This document shows, piece after piece, positions 6,889 through 17,800 of a stretch of DNA of 64,000 nt. This stretch comes from Deinococcus hopiensis KR-140 (GTDB lineage: Bacteria; Deinococcota; Deinococci; Deinococcales; Deinococcaceae), in contig CALPYF020000016.1 of assembly GCA_943327755.2 (NCBI GenBank), positions 1 through 64,000 on the forward strand, written 5' to 3'. Positions within the stretch are counted from its first letter, which is position 1. Every line of letters starts with the position of its first letter. The notes beneath the pieces were generated by a model that saw only the letters and a program-made list of their open reading frames with translations, was not told the DNA's origin and searched no databases. Position numbers and translations under genes: made by a program.

Positions 6889-8337
6889 TCAGTCCTGGCG
6901 GCTCAGCCAGCCGGCCAGCCACGGGAGCTTGACCTGCACCTTCTCGCGCAGGCCGCCCCAGTAGCGGCGTGACCAGCCCTCGAGGTTGCGCTGCTTGCCG
7001 CGCGCGACGGCCATGGCGCCCTCGGGCACGTCGTCGTGGACGGCGCTGCCCGCCGCGATGAACGCCGCGTCCCCGATGACGCGCGGGGCGATCAGGGTGC
7101 TGTTGCTGCCGATGAACACGCCTGCGCCGACAGTGGAGCGGTGCTTGTTCACACCGTCGAAGTTCGCGACGATGGTTCCGGCGCCGACGTTGGTTTCCTC
7201 GCCGATCTCCACGTCGCCCAGGTACGCGAGGTGCCCGGCCTTCACGCCCGCCGCCAGCTGCGCGTTCTTGGTTTCCACGAAGTTCCCGATGTGCACGCCG
7301 CCCGCCAGGACGGTGCCGGGACGCAGGCGCGCGAAGGGGCCCACGTCACTCCCGGTGCCGACGACCGCGCCGTCCAGGACGCTGTGGGCCTTGATGGTCA
7401 CGCCCTCCTCCAGGGTGCTGTCGGTGATGACGCTGTACGGGCCGACGGTGACGCCCTCTGCGATGCGGGTGTCGCCGCGCAGGATCACGCCGGGTTCCAG
7501 GGTGACGTCCCGGCCGATCTGCACGGTGTCCTCGATGTACACCGTCTCGGGCATGTGGATGGTCACCCCGGCGCGCATGTGGTCCTGCGTGATGCGCGCG
7601 CGGATGATGCTCTCGGCCTCCGCGAGGCCCGTGCGGTCGTTGGCCCCCATGACCTCGCCGGGGTCGGTGAGTTTGAAGGCGTGCACCTCGGCACCCTCGG
7701 CCTTGTACAGGCCCAGCAGGTCGGTCAGGTAGTACTCGCCGCTGGCGTTGTCGTTCGTGATGCGGTGCGCGAGGTCGGTGGCGCGGGCGTCCATGAGGTA
7801 CACGCCGCTGTTGAATTCCCGCACGGTGCGTTCCAGGGGCGTGGCGTCCTTCTGCTCGACGATGCGTTCCACGTTGCCCTGCTCGTCGCGGATGATGCGG
7901 CCGTACCCGGTGGCGTCCGCGAGTTCTCCGGTCAGGACCGTGAAGGCGCTGCCGCGCGCGCGGTGATCCCCCAGCAGGGCGGCCAGGGTGTCGGGGCGCA
8001 GCAGGGGCGTGTCGCCGTACAGGACCAGCACGTCGGCGTTCGTGTGGTCGTCCAGCGCGTCCAGACCCTGGATGAAGGCGTGCCCGGTGCCCAGCTGCTG
8101 CTCCTGCCGGGCGAACACGACGCCCGAGCCCTGCAGCGCGGCCTCGACGCGGTCGGCGCCGTGGCCGGTCACGACGACCACGTTGCGGGCGCCCAGGTCA
8201 CGGGCGGTCTTCACGGCCCAGGCGACCATCGGGCGGCCCGCGACGGGGTGCAGCACCTTGGGCAGGCTGGATTTCATGCGGGTGCCCTGCCCGGCGGCGA
8301 GAATCACGACGTCCAGCGGACGGATCTGTTCAGTCAT
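6889..8337 (-). CDS. glmU: Bifunctional UDP-N-acetylglucosamine pyrophosphorylase / glucosamine-1-phosphate N-acetyltransferase
   Basis: A 482-residue enzyme that makes UDP-GlcNAc for peptidoglycan. The N-terminal nucleotidyltransferase half begins VVILAAGQGTRMKSSLPKVLH and contains LYGDTPLL and EFNSGVYLMDA. The C-terminal half is a left-handed beta-helix of hexapeptide repeats (VTLEPGVILRGDTRIAEGVTVGPYSVI onwards) with the acetyltransferase motif HLAYLGDVEIGEETNVGAGT. Length is close to the family norm. The ATG at 8337 is chosen over an upstream frame to 8466 because the N-terminus then matches the family and a TACAGT box lies 9 nt upstream. Confidence 0.96.
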   Translation of the reverse strand: MTEQIRPLDVVILAAGQGTRMKSSLPKVLHPVAGRPMVAWAVKTARDLGARNVVVVTGHGADRVEAALQGSGVVFARQEQQLGTGHAFIQGLDALDDHTNADVLVLYGDTPLLRPDTLAALLGDHRARGSAFTVLTGELADATGYGRIIRDEQGNVERIVEQKDATPLERTVREFNSGVYLMDARATDLAHRITNDNASGEYYLTDLLGLYKAEGAEVHAFKLTDPGEVMGANDRTGLAEAESIIRARITQDHMRAGVTIHMPETVYIEDTVQIGRDVTLEPGVILRGDTRIAEGVTVGPYSVITDSTLEEGVTIKAHSVLDGAVVGTGSDVGPFARLRPGTVLAGGVHIGNFVETKNAQLAAGVKAGHLAYLGDVEIGEETNVGAGTIVANFDGVNKHRSTVGAGVFIGSNSTLIAPRVIGDAAFIAAGSAVHDDVPEGAMAVARGKQRNLEGWSRRYWGGLREKVQVKLPWLAGWLSRQD

Positions 8338-8401
8338 AGCCTGCCCACTGTACCAACCGTCCGGTCGGGCCGGGCGCGGACAGACCTGAACGACCCCCAC
8401 G

Positions 8402-8432
8402 AAAAAGGGTGCCCCCGGCGGTGGGGACACCC
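8402..8432 (-). terminator. Rho-independent terminator of lgt
   Basis: On the minus strand a stem GGGTGTCCCC / GGGGGCACCC with a 6-nt loop is followed by TTTTT. This is the clearest intrinsic terminator in the window. It lies between the lgt stop (8453) and glmU. Confidence 0.85.
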
Positions 8433-8452
8433 TCTGTGCAGGTGACGGCGGA

Positions 8453-9373
<921 letters not shown>

Positions 9374-9476
9374 AGGTCGCCTCGCAGTGTAGAGCCTTCG
9401 CCGTGGGAACGCGGCCCGCCCGCCCGGAGGCAGGGGGCCGCGCACAGTGGGACGGTGGGGTCGGAACCCCCGGGGG

Positions 9477-10262
9477 TCAGAAGCTCAGCGGGGCGGGCGT
9501 CTCGGTCTCCTCGGTGGGCACGACGCGGAACACGCGCGAGAGGATCACGCTGAGTTCGTACAGGACGTACAGGGGCGCGGCGACCAACAGCATGTTCATG
9601 GGGTCGGGCGTGGGCGTGATCACGGCGGCGGCGATCATGATGACGACCAGCGCGATCCGCCACCCGCCGCGCAGCATGGTGTGGTTCACGATCCCGATGC
9701 GGGTGAGGATCACGGCCAGGATGGGCATCTCGAAGGCCAGCCCGAAGGAGATCAGGAATGTCGTGACCATGCCCAGGTACGAGCCGATGCTGAAGTAGCC
9801 CTCGACCGTGCCGCCCATGAAGTCCGCGAGGAAGGGAATCATGGTGGGCAGCACCATCTTGTAGCCGAAGAGCGCGCCGCCCAGGAAGGCCACACCGGCA
9901 CCCAGGATGAAGGGCAGCGCCCAGCGACGTTCGTGGACGTACAGGCCCGGGGCGATGAAGGCCCACACCTGCCACAGGATGAACGGCAGGGCCAGCGCCA
10001 GTCCCGCCCAGAAGGACATGTTCAGGCTCAGCATGAGCTGCTCGGTGAGTTGCAGCGCGACCAGTTTGACCTTCCCGGCCTGGTACAGCACGGAGTGGGT
10101 CAGAGGATCCTTGAAGAACTCGATCAGCTGGACGCGGTACTGGAAGGCGACGGCCATGCCGACCGCCAGGAAGATCACGCTGATGATGATCCGCTTGCGC
10201 AGTTCGTCCAGGTGATCGAACAGCGGGGCGCTGCTCAGTTCTTTGGGGGGAATGGCGGACAT
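9477..10262 (-). CDS. tatC: Sec-independent protein translocase subunit TatC
   Basis: A 261-residue protein with six transmembrane segments and the TatC N-terminal signature LFDHLDELRKRIIIS, plus LSLNMSFWAGLALALPFILWQVWAFIAPGLY and SFGLAFEMPI. TatC recognises the twin-arginine signal of folded proteins. Start ATG at 10262 with a strong AAGGAG 6 nt upstream. The gene lies 20 nt after tatA in a two-gene operon. The Tat-type signal on the metallo-hydrolase at 27766-28755 is a likely client. Confidence 0.96.
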   Translation of the reverse strand: MSAIPPKELSSAPLFDHLDELRKRIIISVIFLAVGMAVAFQYRVQLIEFFKDPLTHSVLYQAGKVKLVALQLTEQLMLSLNMSFWAGLALALPFILWQVWAFIAPGLYVHERRWALPFILGAGVAFLGGALFGYKMVLPTMIPFLADFMGGTVEGYFSIGSYLGMVTTFLISFGLAFEMPILAVILTRIGIVNHTMLRGGWRIALVVIMIAAAVITPTPDPMNMLLVAAPLYVLYELSVILSRVFRVVPTEETETPAPLSF

Positions 10263-10282
10263 GACGCGCTCCTTTGCGGGAC

Positions 10283-10513
10283 TCAGCGGCGGTCGCTGAT
10301 GGGCTCGCTGACCGGGGTGACGGGCGTGGCAGGCGTCACGGGATCCAGCGGGCGCGAGGGCACATCGGTCACGGCCTGCTCCTTGTGGGTTTCACGCTTG
10401 AATTCCTTGATGCCCTGCCCGAGGCCCTTCCCGAGTTCCGGGAGCTTCTTGGCACCGAAGATGAGGGCGATCACGGCGATGATCAGGATGATTTCCAGGG
10501 GTCCGAGGCTCAT
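10283..10513 (-). CDS. tatA: Sec-independent protein translocase subunit TatA/E
   Basis: A 76-residue protein with one N-terminal transmembrane helix (LGPLEIILIIAVIALIFGA), the hinge KKLPELGKGLGQGIKEFKRE that forms the amphipathic helix, and a charged, Pro-rich tail. This is the pore-forming TatA/TatE component; no separate TatB is seen nearby. The ATG at 10513 has an AAGGAG Shine-Dalgarno 6 nt upstream, unlike the many leaderless genes around it. First gene of the tatA-tatC operon. Confidence 0.93.
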   Translation of the reverse strand: MSLGPLEIILIIAVIALIFGAKKLPELGKGLGQGIKEFKRETHKEQAVTDVPSRPLDPVTPATPVTPVSEPISDRR

Positions 10514-10528
10514 GTTCTGCTCCTTGCA

Positions 10529-10544
10529 CTGCCCGCGCGGGCAG
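10529..10544. promoter_or_regulatory. 16-bp perfect palindrome in the tatA leader
   Basis: CTGCCCGCGCGGGCAG is a perfect palindrome just before the tatA Shine-Dalgarno, able to form a hairpin in the leader RNA. It could affect ribosome access or be a protein site. Confidence 0.4.
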
Positions 10545-10577
10545 GATCGAGTGAGGTGAGGGGATGTGGGGCCGTCT

Positions 10578-10590
10578 TACCTTGAAGGTA
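10578..10590. promoter_or_regulatory. Operator-like palindrome in the tatA leader
   Basis: TACCTT-G-AAGGTA is a perfect 6+1+6 palindrome in the transcribed leader upstream of tatA. No binding protein can be named. Confidence 0.35.
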
Positions 10591-10624
10591 TGCGAGCAAA
10601 GGCAAATCGGATGGGGGGCAGCTC

Positions 10625-10654
10625 ACCTATGAAACCTTAATGGGGCTTGGTCAA
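10625..10654 (-). promoter_or_regulatory. Putative tatA-tatC promoter
   Basis: On the minus strand TTGACC (10654-10649), an 18-nt spacer and ATAGGT (10630-10625). The predicted start gives a leader of about 105 nt before the tatA ATG. Confidence 0.5.
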
Positions 10655-10741
10655 ATGACGGTGAAGGGCCCAGACGGTCCCCAGCGTGCCCCGGCAGGCG
10701 CGGTCCAGATGCCCCGGGCCTCCCCCCCGCGACCGACTGGG

Positions 10742-11470
10742 TCAGATGCTCCAGCCGCCGTCCACGAGGATCTCCTGCCCCGTGATGTACGCCGCCTCGT
10801 TCGTGGCGAGGAACGCGACGGCGGCACCCACCTCGTTCGGCTCGCCGAACCGCCGCGCGGGAATCCGGCCCTTCAGGCGTTCAGCGTCGGCCGGGTCGGC
10901 GTGCAGGGCGTTCAGGCGTTCCGTGGCGGTGTAGCCGGGCGCGACCGTGTTGCAGGTGACGCCGTCGGCGGCGACTTCCAGCGCCAGGGTCCGCAGATGG
11001 TTCGTGACGGCGGCCCTCATGGCGTTGCTGACCGGGAGGTTCAGCGCGGGGCGGCCCACGGTCAGGCTGGTCACGGCGATGATGCGGCCCCAGCGGCGCT
11101 CGCGCATGCCGGGCAGCACCGCCGTCGCCAGCCGCGCGGTGCTCATGAACGTGGTCTGGAAGCCCTGCGCCCACCCCTCCTCGGTGACGGCGCTGGGCTG
11201 CGCGGGGGGCGGCCCGCCCGCGTTGCTGACGAGGATATCCACCTGCCCGGCAGCCTCCACCGCCGACCCTACGCCGTCCGGGGTGCTCACGTCCGCCACG
11301 ACCCAGCGCGCGCCAATGGCGTCGGCGGCGCGGCGCAGCACCTCCTCGCTGCGGGCGGCGAGCGTCACCTGCGCGCCCAGGCGGATCAGATCGTGCGCGG
11401 CGGCCAGCCCGATGCCGCGGCTCCCGCCGGTCACCAGGGCGCGTTTCCCGTTCAGCTGAAAGAGGCTCAT
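10742..11470 (-). CDS. SDR-family oxidoreductase, divergent (catalytic Tyr/Lys replaced)
   Basis: A 242-residue protein with the SDR coenzyme motif TGGSRGIG (residues 14-21), NAG at 83-85, a serine in IAVTS (135) and C-terminal GQEILVDGG. Where classical SDRs have YxxxK, this protein reads SNAMR (residues 148-152), so Tyr is Ser and Lys is Arg. That pattern is known from a divergent SDR branch related to 3-oxoacyl-ACP reductases; the reaction is uncertain. The ATG at 11470 follows TACCCT by 6 nt, predicting a leaderless mRNA, and is preferred to upstream starts at 11545. Divergent from the MGCDIH protein. Confidence 0.82.
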   Translation of the reverse strand: MSLFQLNGKRALVTGGSRGIGLAAAHDLIRLGAQVTLAARSEEVLRRAADAIGARWVVADVSTPDGVGSAVEAAGQVDILVSNAGGPPPAQPSAVTEEGWAQGFQTTFMSTARLATAVLPGMRERRWGRIIAVTSLTVGRPALNLPVSNAMRAAVTNHLRTLALEVAADGVTCNTVAPGYTATERLNALHADPADAERLKGRIPARRFGEPNEVGAAVAFLATNEAAYITGQEILVDGGWSI

Positions 11471-11476
11471 GCGCCG

Positions 11477-11482
11477 AGGGTA
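11477..11482 (-). promoter_or_regulatory. -10 box TACCCT of a leaderless promoter
   Basis: Minus-strand TACCCT lies 6 nt before the ATG at 11470. Confidence 0.55.
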
Positions 11483-11531
11483 CACCGCACGGGCCGCCCA
11501 CACGGCAGGCGGAACTGGCATGCTCAGCGTT

Positions 11532-12053
11532 ATGGGCTGCGACATCCACGAGTACTACGAGATCCGACGCAACGGCGTGTGGGAGCTAGCCAACCTCAAC
11601 CCAATGCCGGACACCAGCGGAATGAGCCTGGAAGAGGAAGACCGAATCTTTGAATCCCACTGGGGGCATCCACTGGATCTGGACCGGGATTACGACCTGT
11701 TTGCGCTGCTGGCCGGCGTCCGCAACAGCATCGAGATCGAGCCGATCGCCGCCTCGCGTGGCCTGCCTGGCGATCTCAGCGCCGCCCTCCAGGCCGCCTG
11801 GGCAGAAGCGGAGGTCTGGTGTCACCACCCGTCGTGGCTGACGCTGGACGAACTGATGCGATTCGACTGGGATCAGCCGCTGCGGGATCTCGACCTGAGC
11901 GAGGTGGGCGTGAAGCGCCGCCTGGACCGGGAGGTGCGCACCTACCGCGACCTGGGGCAGGCCACGGGGCTGCTGAGCCGCGTCGTCCCGTACCTTCAGA
12001 CTCAGGTGGCGGACCCGGCGGACCTGCGGATGGTGTTCTGGTTCGACAACTGA
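11532..12053 (+). CDS. MGCDIH-type protein of unknown function (phage-associated family)
   Basis: A 173-residue acidic protein beginning MGCDIHEYYE, the conserved start of a family I know mainly from phage genomes and scattered bacterial chromosomes. Other shared features are DYDLFALLAGVRN, an ASRGLPGDLS segment and HHPSWLTLDELM, where His/Cys/Asp residues could form a metal site. No function is established that I can name. The ATG at 11532 is chosen because the family starts there; frames from 11469 or 11520 only add unrelated residues. Cysteine 3, His5 and the two His near residue 97 stand out. It may be a relic of past phage exchange. Confidence 0.75.
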   Translation: MGCDIHEYYEIRRNGVWELANLNPMPDTSGMSLEEEDRIFESHWGHPLDLDRDYDLFALLAGVRNSIEIEPIAASRGLPGDLSAALQAAWAEAEVWCHHPSWLTLDELMRFDWDQPLRDLDLSEVGVKRRLDREVRTYRDLGQATGLLSRVVPYLQTQVADPADLRMVFWFDN

Positions 12054-12110
12054 CCGGCCCCTGCGCGGGGCAAGGGTGCGCCCCTCGCCATGTGGCCTGC
12101 GGGGGGCGGC

Positions 12111-12116
12111 TATCCT
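12111..12116 (+). promoter_or_regulatory. -10 box TATCCT of mutS
   Basis: TATCCT lies 7 nt before the ATG at 12124. Confidence 0.6.
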
Positions 12117-12123
12117 GCGCGGG

Positions 12124-14664
12124 ATGCGGGCTCAGAATGTCCTGAAGGGAACCGGGTCGGGGGCGCTGCCGCCGATGCTGGAGCAGTACGTGCGGATGCG
12201 CGACGAGGTGGCCGAGACGCTGCCGCACGCGCTGCTGCTGTTTCAGGTGGGGGATTTCTACGAGACGTTCGGGGAGGACGCCGAGCGCACGGCGCGGCTG
12301 CTGGGGCTGGCGCTGACGCACAAGAGCAGCCGGGATTTCAGTACGCCCATGGCAGGCATTCCGCTGCGGGCGCTGGACAGTCACGTGGAGCGGCTGCTGG
12401 GGTGCGGGGTGTGCGTGGCGGTGGCGGATCAGGTGGAGGAGCCCGGCTCGGGCCTGATGGACCGCCGCGTGACGCAGCTGCTGACGCCGGGCACGGTGAC
12501 CGAGGAGCGGCACCTGGGCGCGGACGAGAATTACCTGGCGGCGGTGGCGACCGGGGACGGGTACGCGCTGGCGCTGCTGGACGTCAGTACCGGGGAGTTC
12601 CGCTGCGCGGCGTTCCACACCCGCCTCGCCCTGTATGACGAGCTGGCGCGCTGCCGGGCGCGGGAGGTGCTGCTCGCGCCGGAACTGTCGGGGAACGCGG
12701 CGCTGCTGGCGGATTTCCAGGCGAGATTCCCGGTGATGCTCTCCCCTGCAAGCTTCGAGGAAGGCGACGCGCTGGAGGCGCTGCGGGCCACGCTGGGTGA
12801 GGTCCCGGCGAGCCTGTCGTCGGGGGCGCTGCGGCGGGCGTGCGGGGCGGTGCTGGGGTACGCGCGGGTGACGCAGCAGGGACGGCTGGACATGGTGCGG
12901 CGCGTGGTGCGCTTCGAGCCGGGCGCGCACATGCGGCTGCCGGACGCGGCGGTGCGGGCGCTGGAGCTGTTCCAGGCGCAGTCCCCGCAGGGCCGCACCC
13001 TGACGGACGTGCTGGGGCAGACGCGCACGGCGGGCGGGCGGCGGCGCCTGCGGGCGTGGCTGCGGGCGCCGCTGCTGGACGAGCTGAGCATCCGCGCGCG
13101 GCTGGACGCCGTGGAGGCCTTCACGCGCGCGCCGGACCTGCGCGGCGCGGTGCGGTCCCTGCTGTACCGCGCGCACGATCTGGAGCGCCTCTCGGCGCGG
13201 GTCTCGACCCGGCGGGCCGCGCCGCGTGAGGTGGCGGCCCTGGCCCGCACGCTGGACCTGCTGCCCGAGGCGACCGAGCTGCTGGGCGCGCAGGGCGGGC
13301 TGCTGAGCGGCGTGCGTGATCGCCTGTCAGCCCTGCCGGATGTCGTGACCCGCATCCGCGCGGCGCTGGTGGACGAGCCGCCCATCCGCGTGGGTGACGG
13401 CGGCCTGATCCGTGACGGCTTCCACGGCGAGCTGGACGAGCTGCGCGCCGCCGCGATCGGGCACCGCGCGTGGCTGGCGGACCTGGAGGTCACCGAGCGG
13501 CAGCGCACCGGGATTGGTAGCCTGAAGGTCGGATACAACAGCGTGTTCGGGTACTACCTGGAGGTCACGGGCGCACACCTGGGCAAGGTGCCCGCCGATT
13601 ACCGGCAGGTGGCGACCCTGAAGGACCGCGCGCGGTTCACCCGCCCGGATCTGCGCGAACGCGAACGCGAGATCGCTCGGCTGGAGGCCGCCGCGAGCCG
13701 CCTGGAACAGGAGGTCTTCACGGAGCTGCGCGACAGTCTCGCCGCGCACGCCGAGGCGCTGGCGGACGCTGCCGGGGCGCTGAGCGAACTGGACGTCCTG
13801 GCCGCGCTGGCCGACGTGGCCGCCGAGCACGGCTGGATCCGCCCGGTGACCAGTGACGGCCCCCTGCGGCTGGTGCAGGCGCGGCACCCGGTCGTGGAGC
13901 GCAGCCTGGGCGGGCGCTTCGTGCCGAACGACGTGCACCTCGACCCGGCGCGGCGCGCGGTGCTGCTGACCGGGCCGAATATGGCGGGCAAGAGCACGTA
14001 CCTGCGCACCGCCGCCCTGTGCGCGCTGCTACACCAGATTGGCTCGTTCGTGCCCGCCGACCACGCCGAACTCCCGGTGTACGACGCCGTGCACACCCGC
14101 ATCGGCGCGAGCGACGACCTCGCGGGCGGGCGCTCCACGTTCATGGTCGAGATGAGCGAACTCGCCGCGATCCTCCACGGGGCGACGCACGCCAGCCTCG
14201 TGATCCTCGACGAGATCGGGCGCGGCACGAGCACCCTTGACGGGCTCGCCATCGCGCAGGCGGCGCTGGAACACCTGCACGCCGCCGGGGCGCACACGCT
14301 GTTCGCCACGCACTACTTTGAACTCACCCGCCTGGAAAGCGACCTGCCCGGCCTCGTGAACCTCCACGTCGCCGCAGAAGAGGACGCCGCCGGGAGCGGA
14401 GGCCTGACCTTCTACCATCAGGTCGTGCCCGGCGCGGCCCGCCAGAGTTACGGCGTGGAGGTCGCGCGCCTCGCCGGACTGCCCGCTGGCGTCACCACCC
14501 GCGCCGCGCGCCTCCTGACCGCGCTGGGCGCGCAGGGCGCCGACACGCGCCTCACGCGGGAACTCGCCACGCTGGACCTCGCCCGGCTGACGCCCATGCA
14601 GGCCCTCGACCTGCTGCACCGCTGGCAGCGCGAGGTCACCGGCGCGCAGGGGACGCCGGGCTGA
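12124..14664 (+). CDS. mutS: DNA mismatch repair protein MutS
   Basis: An 846-residue MutS1-type protein. The N-terminal mismatch-binding domain contains LLLFQVGDFYETFGEDA with the Phe-x-Glu wedge (F-Y-E); core and clamp domains follow. The ATPase has Walker A GPNMAGKSTYLRT near residue 617, Walker B LVILDEIGRGTSTLDG and ATHYFELT. It recognises mispairs and recruits MutL. Start at ATG 12124 (leaderless, TATCCT -10) rather than 12076. Followed after 26 nt by an FAD oxidase and then mutL, all on the plus strand. I saw no radiation/desiccation response motif upstream. Confidence 0.97.
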   Translation: MRAQNVLKGTGSGALPPMLEQYVRMRDEVAETLPHALLLFQVGDFYETFGEDAERTARLLGLALTHKSSRDFSTPMAGIPLRALDSHVERLLGCGVCVAVADQVEEPGSGLMDRRVTQLLTPGTVTEERHLGADENYLAAVATGDGYALALLDVSTGEFRCAAFHTRLALYDELARCRAREVLLAPELSGNAALLADFQARFPVMLSPASFEEGDALEALRATLGEVPASLSSGALRRACGAVLGYARVTQQGRLDMVRRVVRFEPGAHMRLPDAAVRALELFQAQSPQGRTLTDVLGQTRTAGGRRRLRAWLRAPLLDELSIRARLDAVEAFTRAPDLRGAVRSLLYRAHDLERLSARVSTRRAAPREVAALARTLDLLPEATELLGAQGGLLSGVRDRLSALPDVVTRIRAALVDEPPIRVGDGGLIRDGFHGELDELRAAAIGHRAWLADLEVTERQRTGIGSLKVGYNSVFGYYLEVTGAHLGKVPADYRQVATLKDRARFTRPDLREREREIARLEAAASRLEQEVFTELRDSLAAHAEALADAAGALSELDVLAALADVAAEHGWIRPVTSDGPLRLVQARHPVVERSLGGRFVPNDVHLDPARRAVLLTGPNMAGKSTYLRTAALCALLHQIGSFVPADHAELPVYDAVHTRIGASDDLAGGRSTFMVEMSELAAILHGATHASLVILDEIGRGTSTLDGLAIAQAALEHLHAAGAHTLFATHYFELTRLESDLPGLVNLHVAAEEDAAGSGGLTFYHQVVPGAARQSYGVEVARLAGLPAGVTTRAARLLTALGAQGADTRLTRELATLDLARLTPMQALDLLHRWQREVTGAQGTPG

Positions 14665-14690
14665 CCGGCGCGCGGGCGCACAATGGGCGC

Positions 14691-16079
14691 ATGACGACAG
14701 CGGGGCTGGGTGGGGCGGCGCTGGGGGCGTTCCGGGCGCGGTTCGGGGAGGCGCTCAGTACAGCGGACGCGGTACTGGACGCGCACGGGCGAGACGAGAG
14801 CGGGCTGGAGGCGGCGCGGCCCGGCGCGGTGCTGTTCGCGCGGACCGAGGCGGACGTGGTGGACACGCTGGCGCTGGCGCGGGCGTTCCGGGTGCCGGTG
14901 GTGCCGTTCGCGGCGGGCAGCAGCCTGGAAGGGCAGCTGATTCCGCCGCCGGGCGCGCTGAGCCTGAACCTGAGCGGCATGACGCGCGTGCTGGAGGTGC
15001 GCCCGGGAGCGTTTCAGGCAACGGTGGAGCCTGGAGTGACGTACCCGCAGCTGAACCGCGCCGTGCGCGCGCAGGGGCTGTTCTTCCCGGTGGATCCGGG
15101 CGCCGAGGCCACGCTGGGGGGCATGGCGTCCACGAACGCGAGCGGCACGGCGGCGGTGCGGTACGGGACGACGCGGGAGAACGTGCTGGCGCTGCGGGTG
15201 GCGCTGATGGACGGGCGGGTGCTGTCGCTGGGCAGCCGGGCGCGCAAGAGCAGCGCCGGGTACGACCTGCGGCACCTGTTCCTGGGGGCGGAGGGCACGC
15301 TGGGCGTGATCACGGAACTGACGGTGAGGTTGTGGCCGCTGCCGGCCGCGCGGCTGGCGCTGCGCTGCGCGTTCCCGGACGTGGGCTCGGCGGCGCAGGC
15401 GGCCACCATGGTGATGGGCGCGTCGGCGCAGCCGGAGCGGCTGGAACTCATGGACACGCGGGGGTTGCGGGCCGTGAACCGTCACCTGGGCCTGACTGAG
15501 CCGGAGGTGCCGACCCTCTGGATCGAACTGGCAGGCGCCTCGGCAGGGGCGCTGGAGGACGTCCGGGCGCTGTGCGAGGAGCTGTGCCGGGACGCGGGCG
15601 CGCTGGACGTGCGGGTGGCCCGGCAGCCCGAGGAACTGGAGGCGCTGTGGCGGGCGCGGCATCACGCGTTCTACGCGCTGAAGGCGCTGTATCCCGGCGA
15701 GGCGTTCCTGAGCACGGACCTGTGCGTGCCGCTGGACGCCCTGCCGGAGATCCTGACCTTCACGGAAGACGGCCTGCGGGCCGAGGGGCTGGACGCGAGC
15801 GTGCTGGGCCACGTGGGGGACGGGAACTTTCACGTGCTGTTCCACGCGCCGCGCGGCTCGGGCGACTGGGCGCGGATCGACGCGCTGTACGCGCGGCTGG
15901 TCGAGCGGACGCTGGCGCTGGGCGGCACGTGCAGCGGCGAGCACGGCGTGGGCCTCCACAAGCGGCGGTTCCTGCGCGCCCAGTATGGTGACGCGGTGGA
16001 GCTGATGCGCGAGGTGAAGACCCTGCTGGATCCGCTGAACCTGCTCAATCCGGGGAAGGTGCTGCCCGACCCGGCCTGA
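14691..16079 (+). CDS. FAD-binding 2-hydroxyacid oxidase/dehydrogenase (GlcD / D-lactate dehydrogenase-like)
   Basis: A 462-residue protein with a PCMH-type FAD domain (VPVVPFAAGSSLEGQ; VDPGAEATLGGMASTNASGT) and a C-terminal FAD-oxidase domain with HVGDGNFHVLFH and GGTCSGEHGVGLHKRR. This matches the glycolate oxidase GlcD / D-lactate dehydrogenase (LDHD) family that oxidises D-2-hydroxyacids. The substrate cannot be settled from sequence. It lies between mutS and mutL, 26 nt after mutS and about 50 nt before mutL, which probably reflects co-transcription rather than a repair role. CACAAT 6 nt before the ATG is a possible weak -10 box. Confidence 0.9.
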   Translation: MTTAGLGGAALGAFRARFGEALSTADAVLDAHGRDESGLEAARPGAVLFARTEADVVDTLALARAFRVPVVPFAAGSSLEGQLIPPPGALSLNLSGMTRVLEVRPGAFQATVEPGVTYPQLNRAVRAQGLFFPVDPGAEATLGGMASTNASGTAAVRYGTTRENVLALRVALMDGRVLSLGSRARKSSAGYDLRHLFLGAEGTLGVITELTVRLWPLPAARLALRCAFPDVGSAAQAATMVMGASAQPERLELMDTRGLRAVNRHLGLTEPEVPTLWIELAGASAGALEDVRALCEELCRDAGALDVRVARQPEELEALWRARHHAFYALKALYPGEAFLSTDLCVPLDALPEILTFTEDGLRAEGLDASVLGHVGDGNFHVLFHAPRGSGDWARIDALYARLVERTLALGGTCSGEHGVGLHKRRFLRAQYGDAVELMREVKTLLDPLNLLNPGKVLPDPA

Positions 16080-16117
16080 TCGCGACCTGAGACGGAAAGT
16101 GCCTGTGCGTGACCCGC

Positions 16118-16123
16118 TACCCT
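16118..16123 (+). promoter_or_regulatory. -10 box TACCCT of mutL
   Basis: TACCCT lies 6 nt before the GTG at 16130, which decides the mutL start. Confidence 0.55.
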
Positions 16124-16129
16124 GACCGG

Positions 16130-17786
<1,657 letters not shown>

Positions 17787-17800
<14 letters not shown>

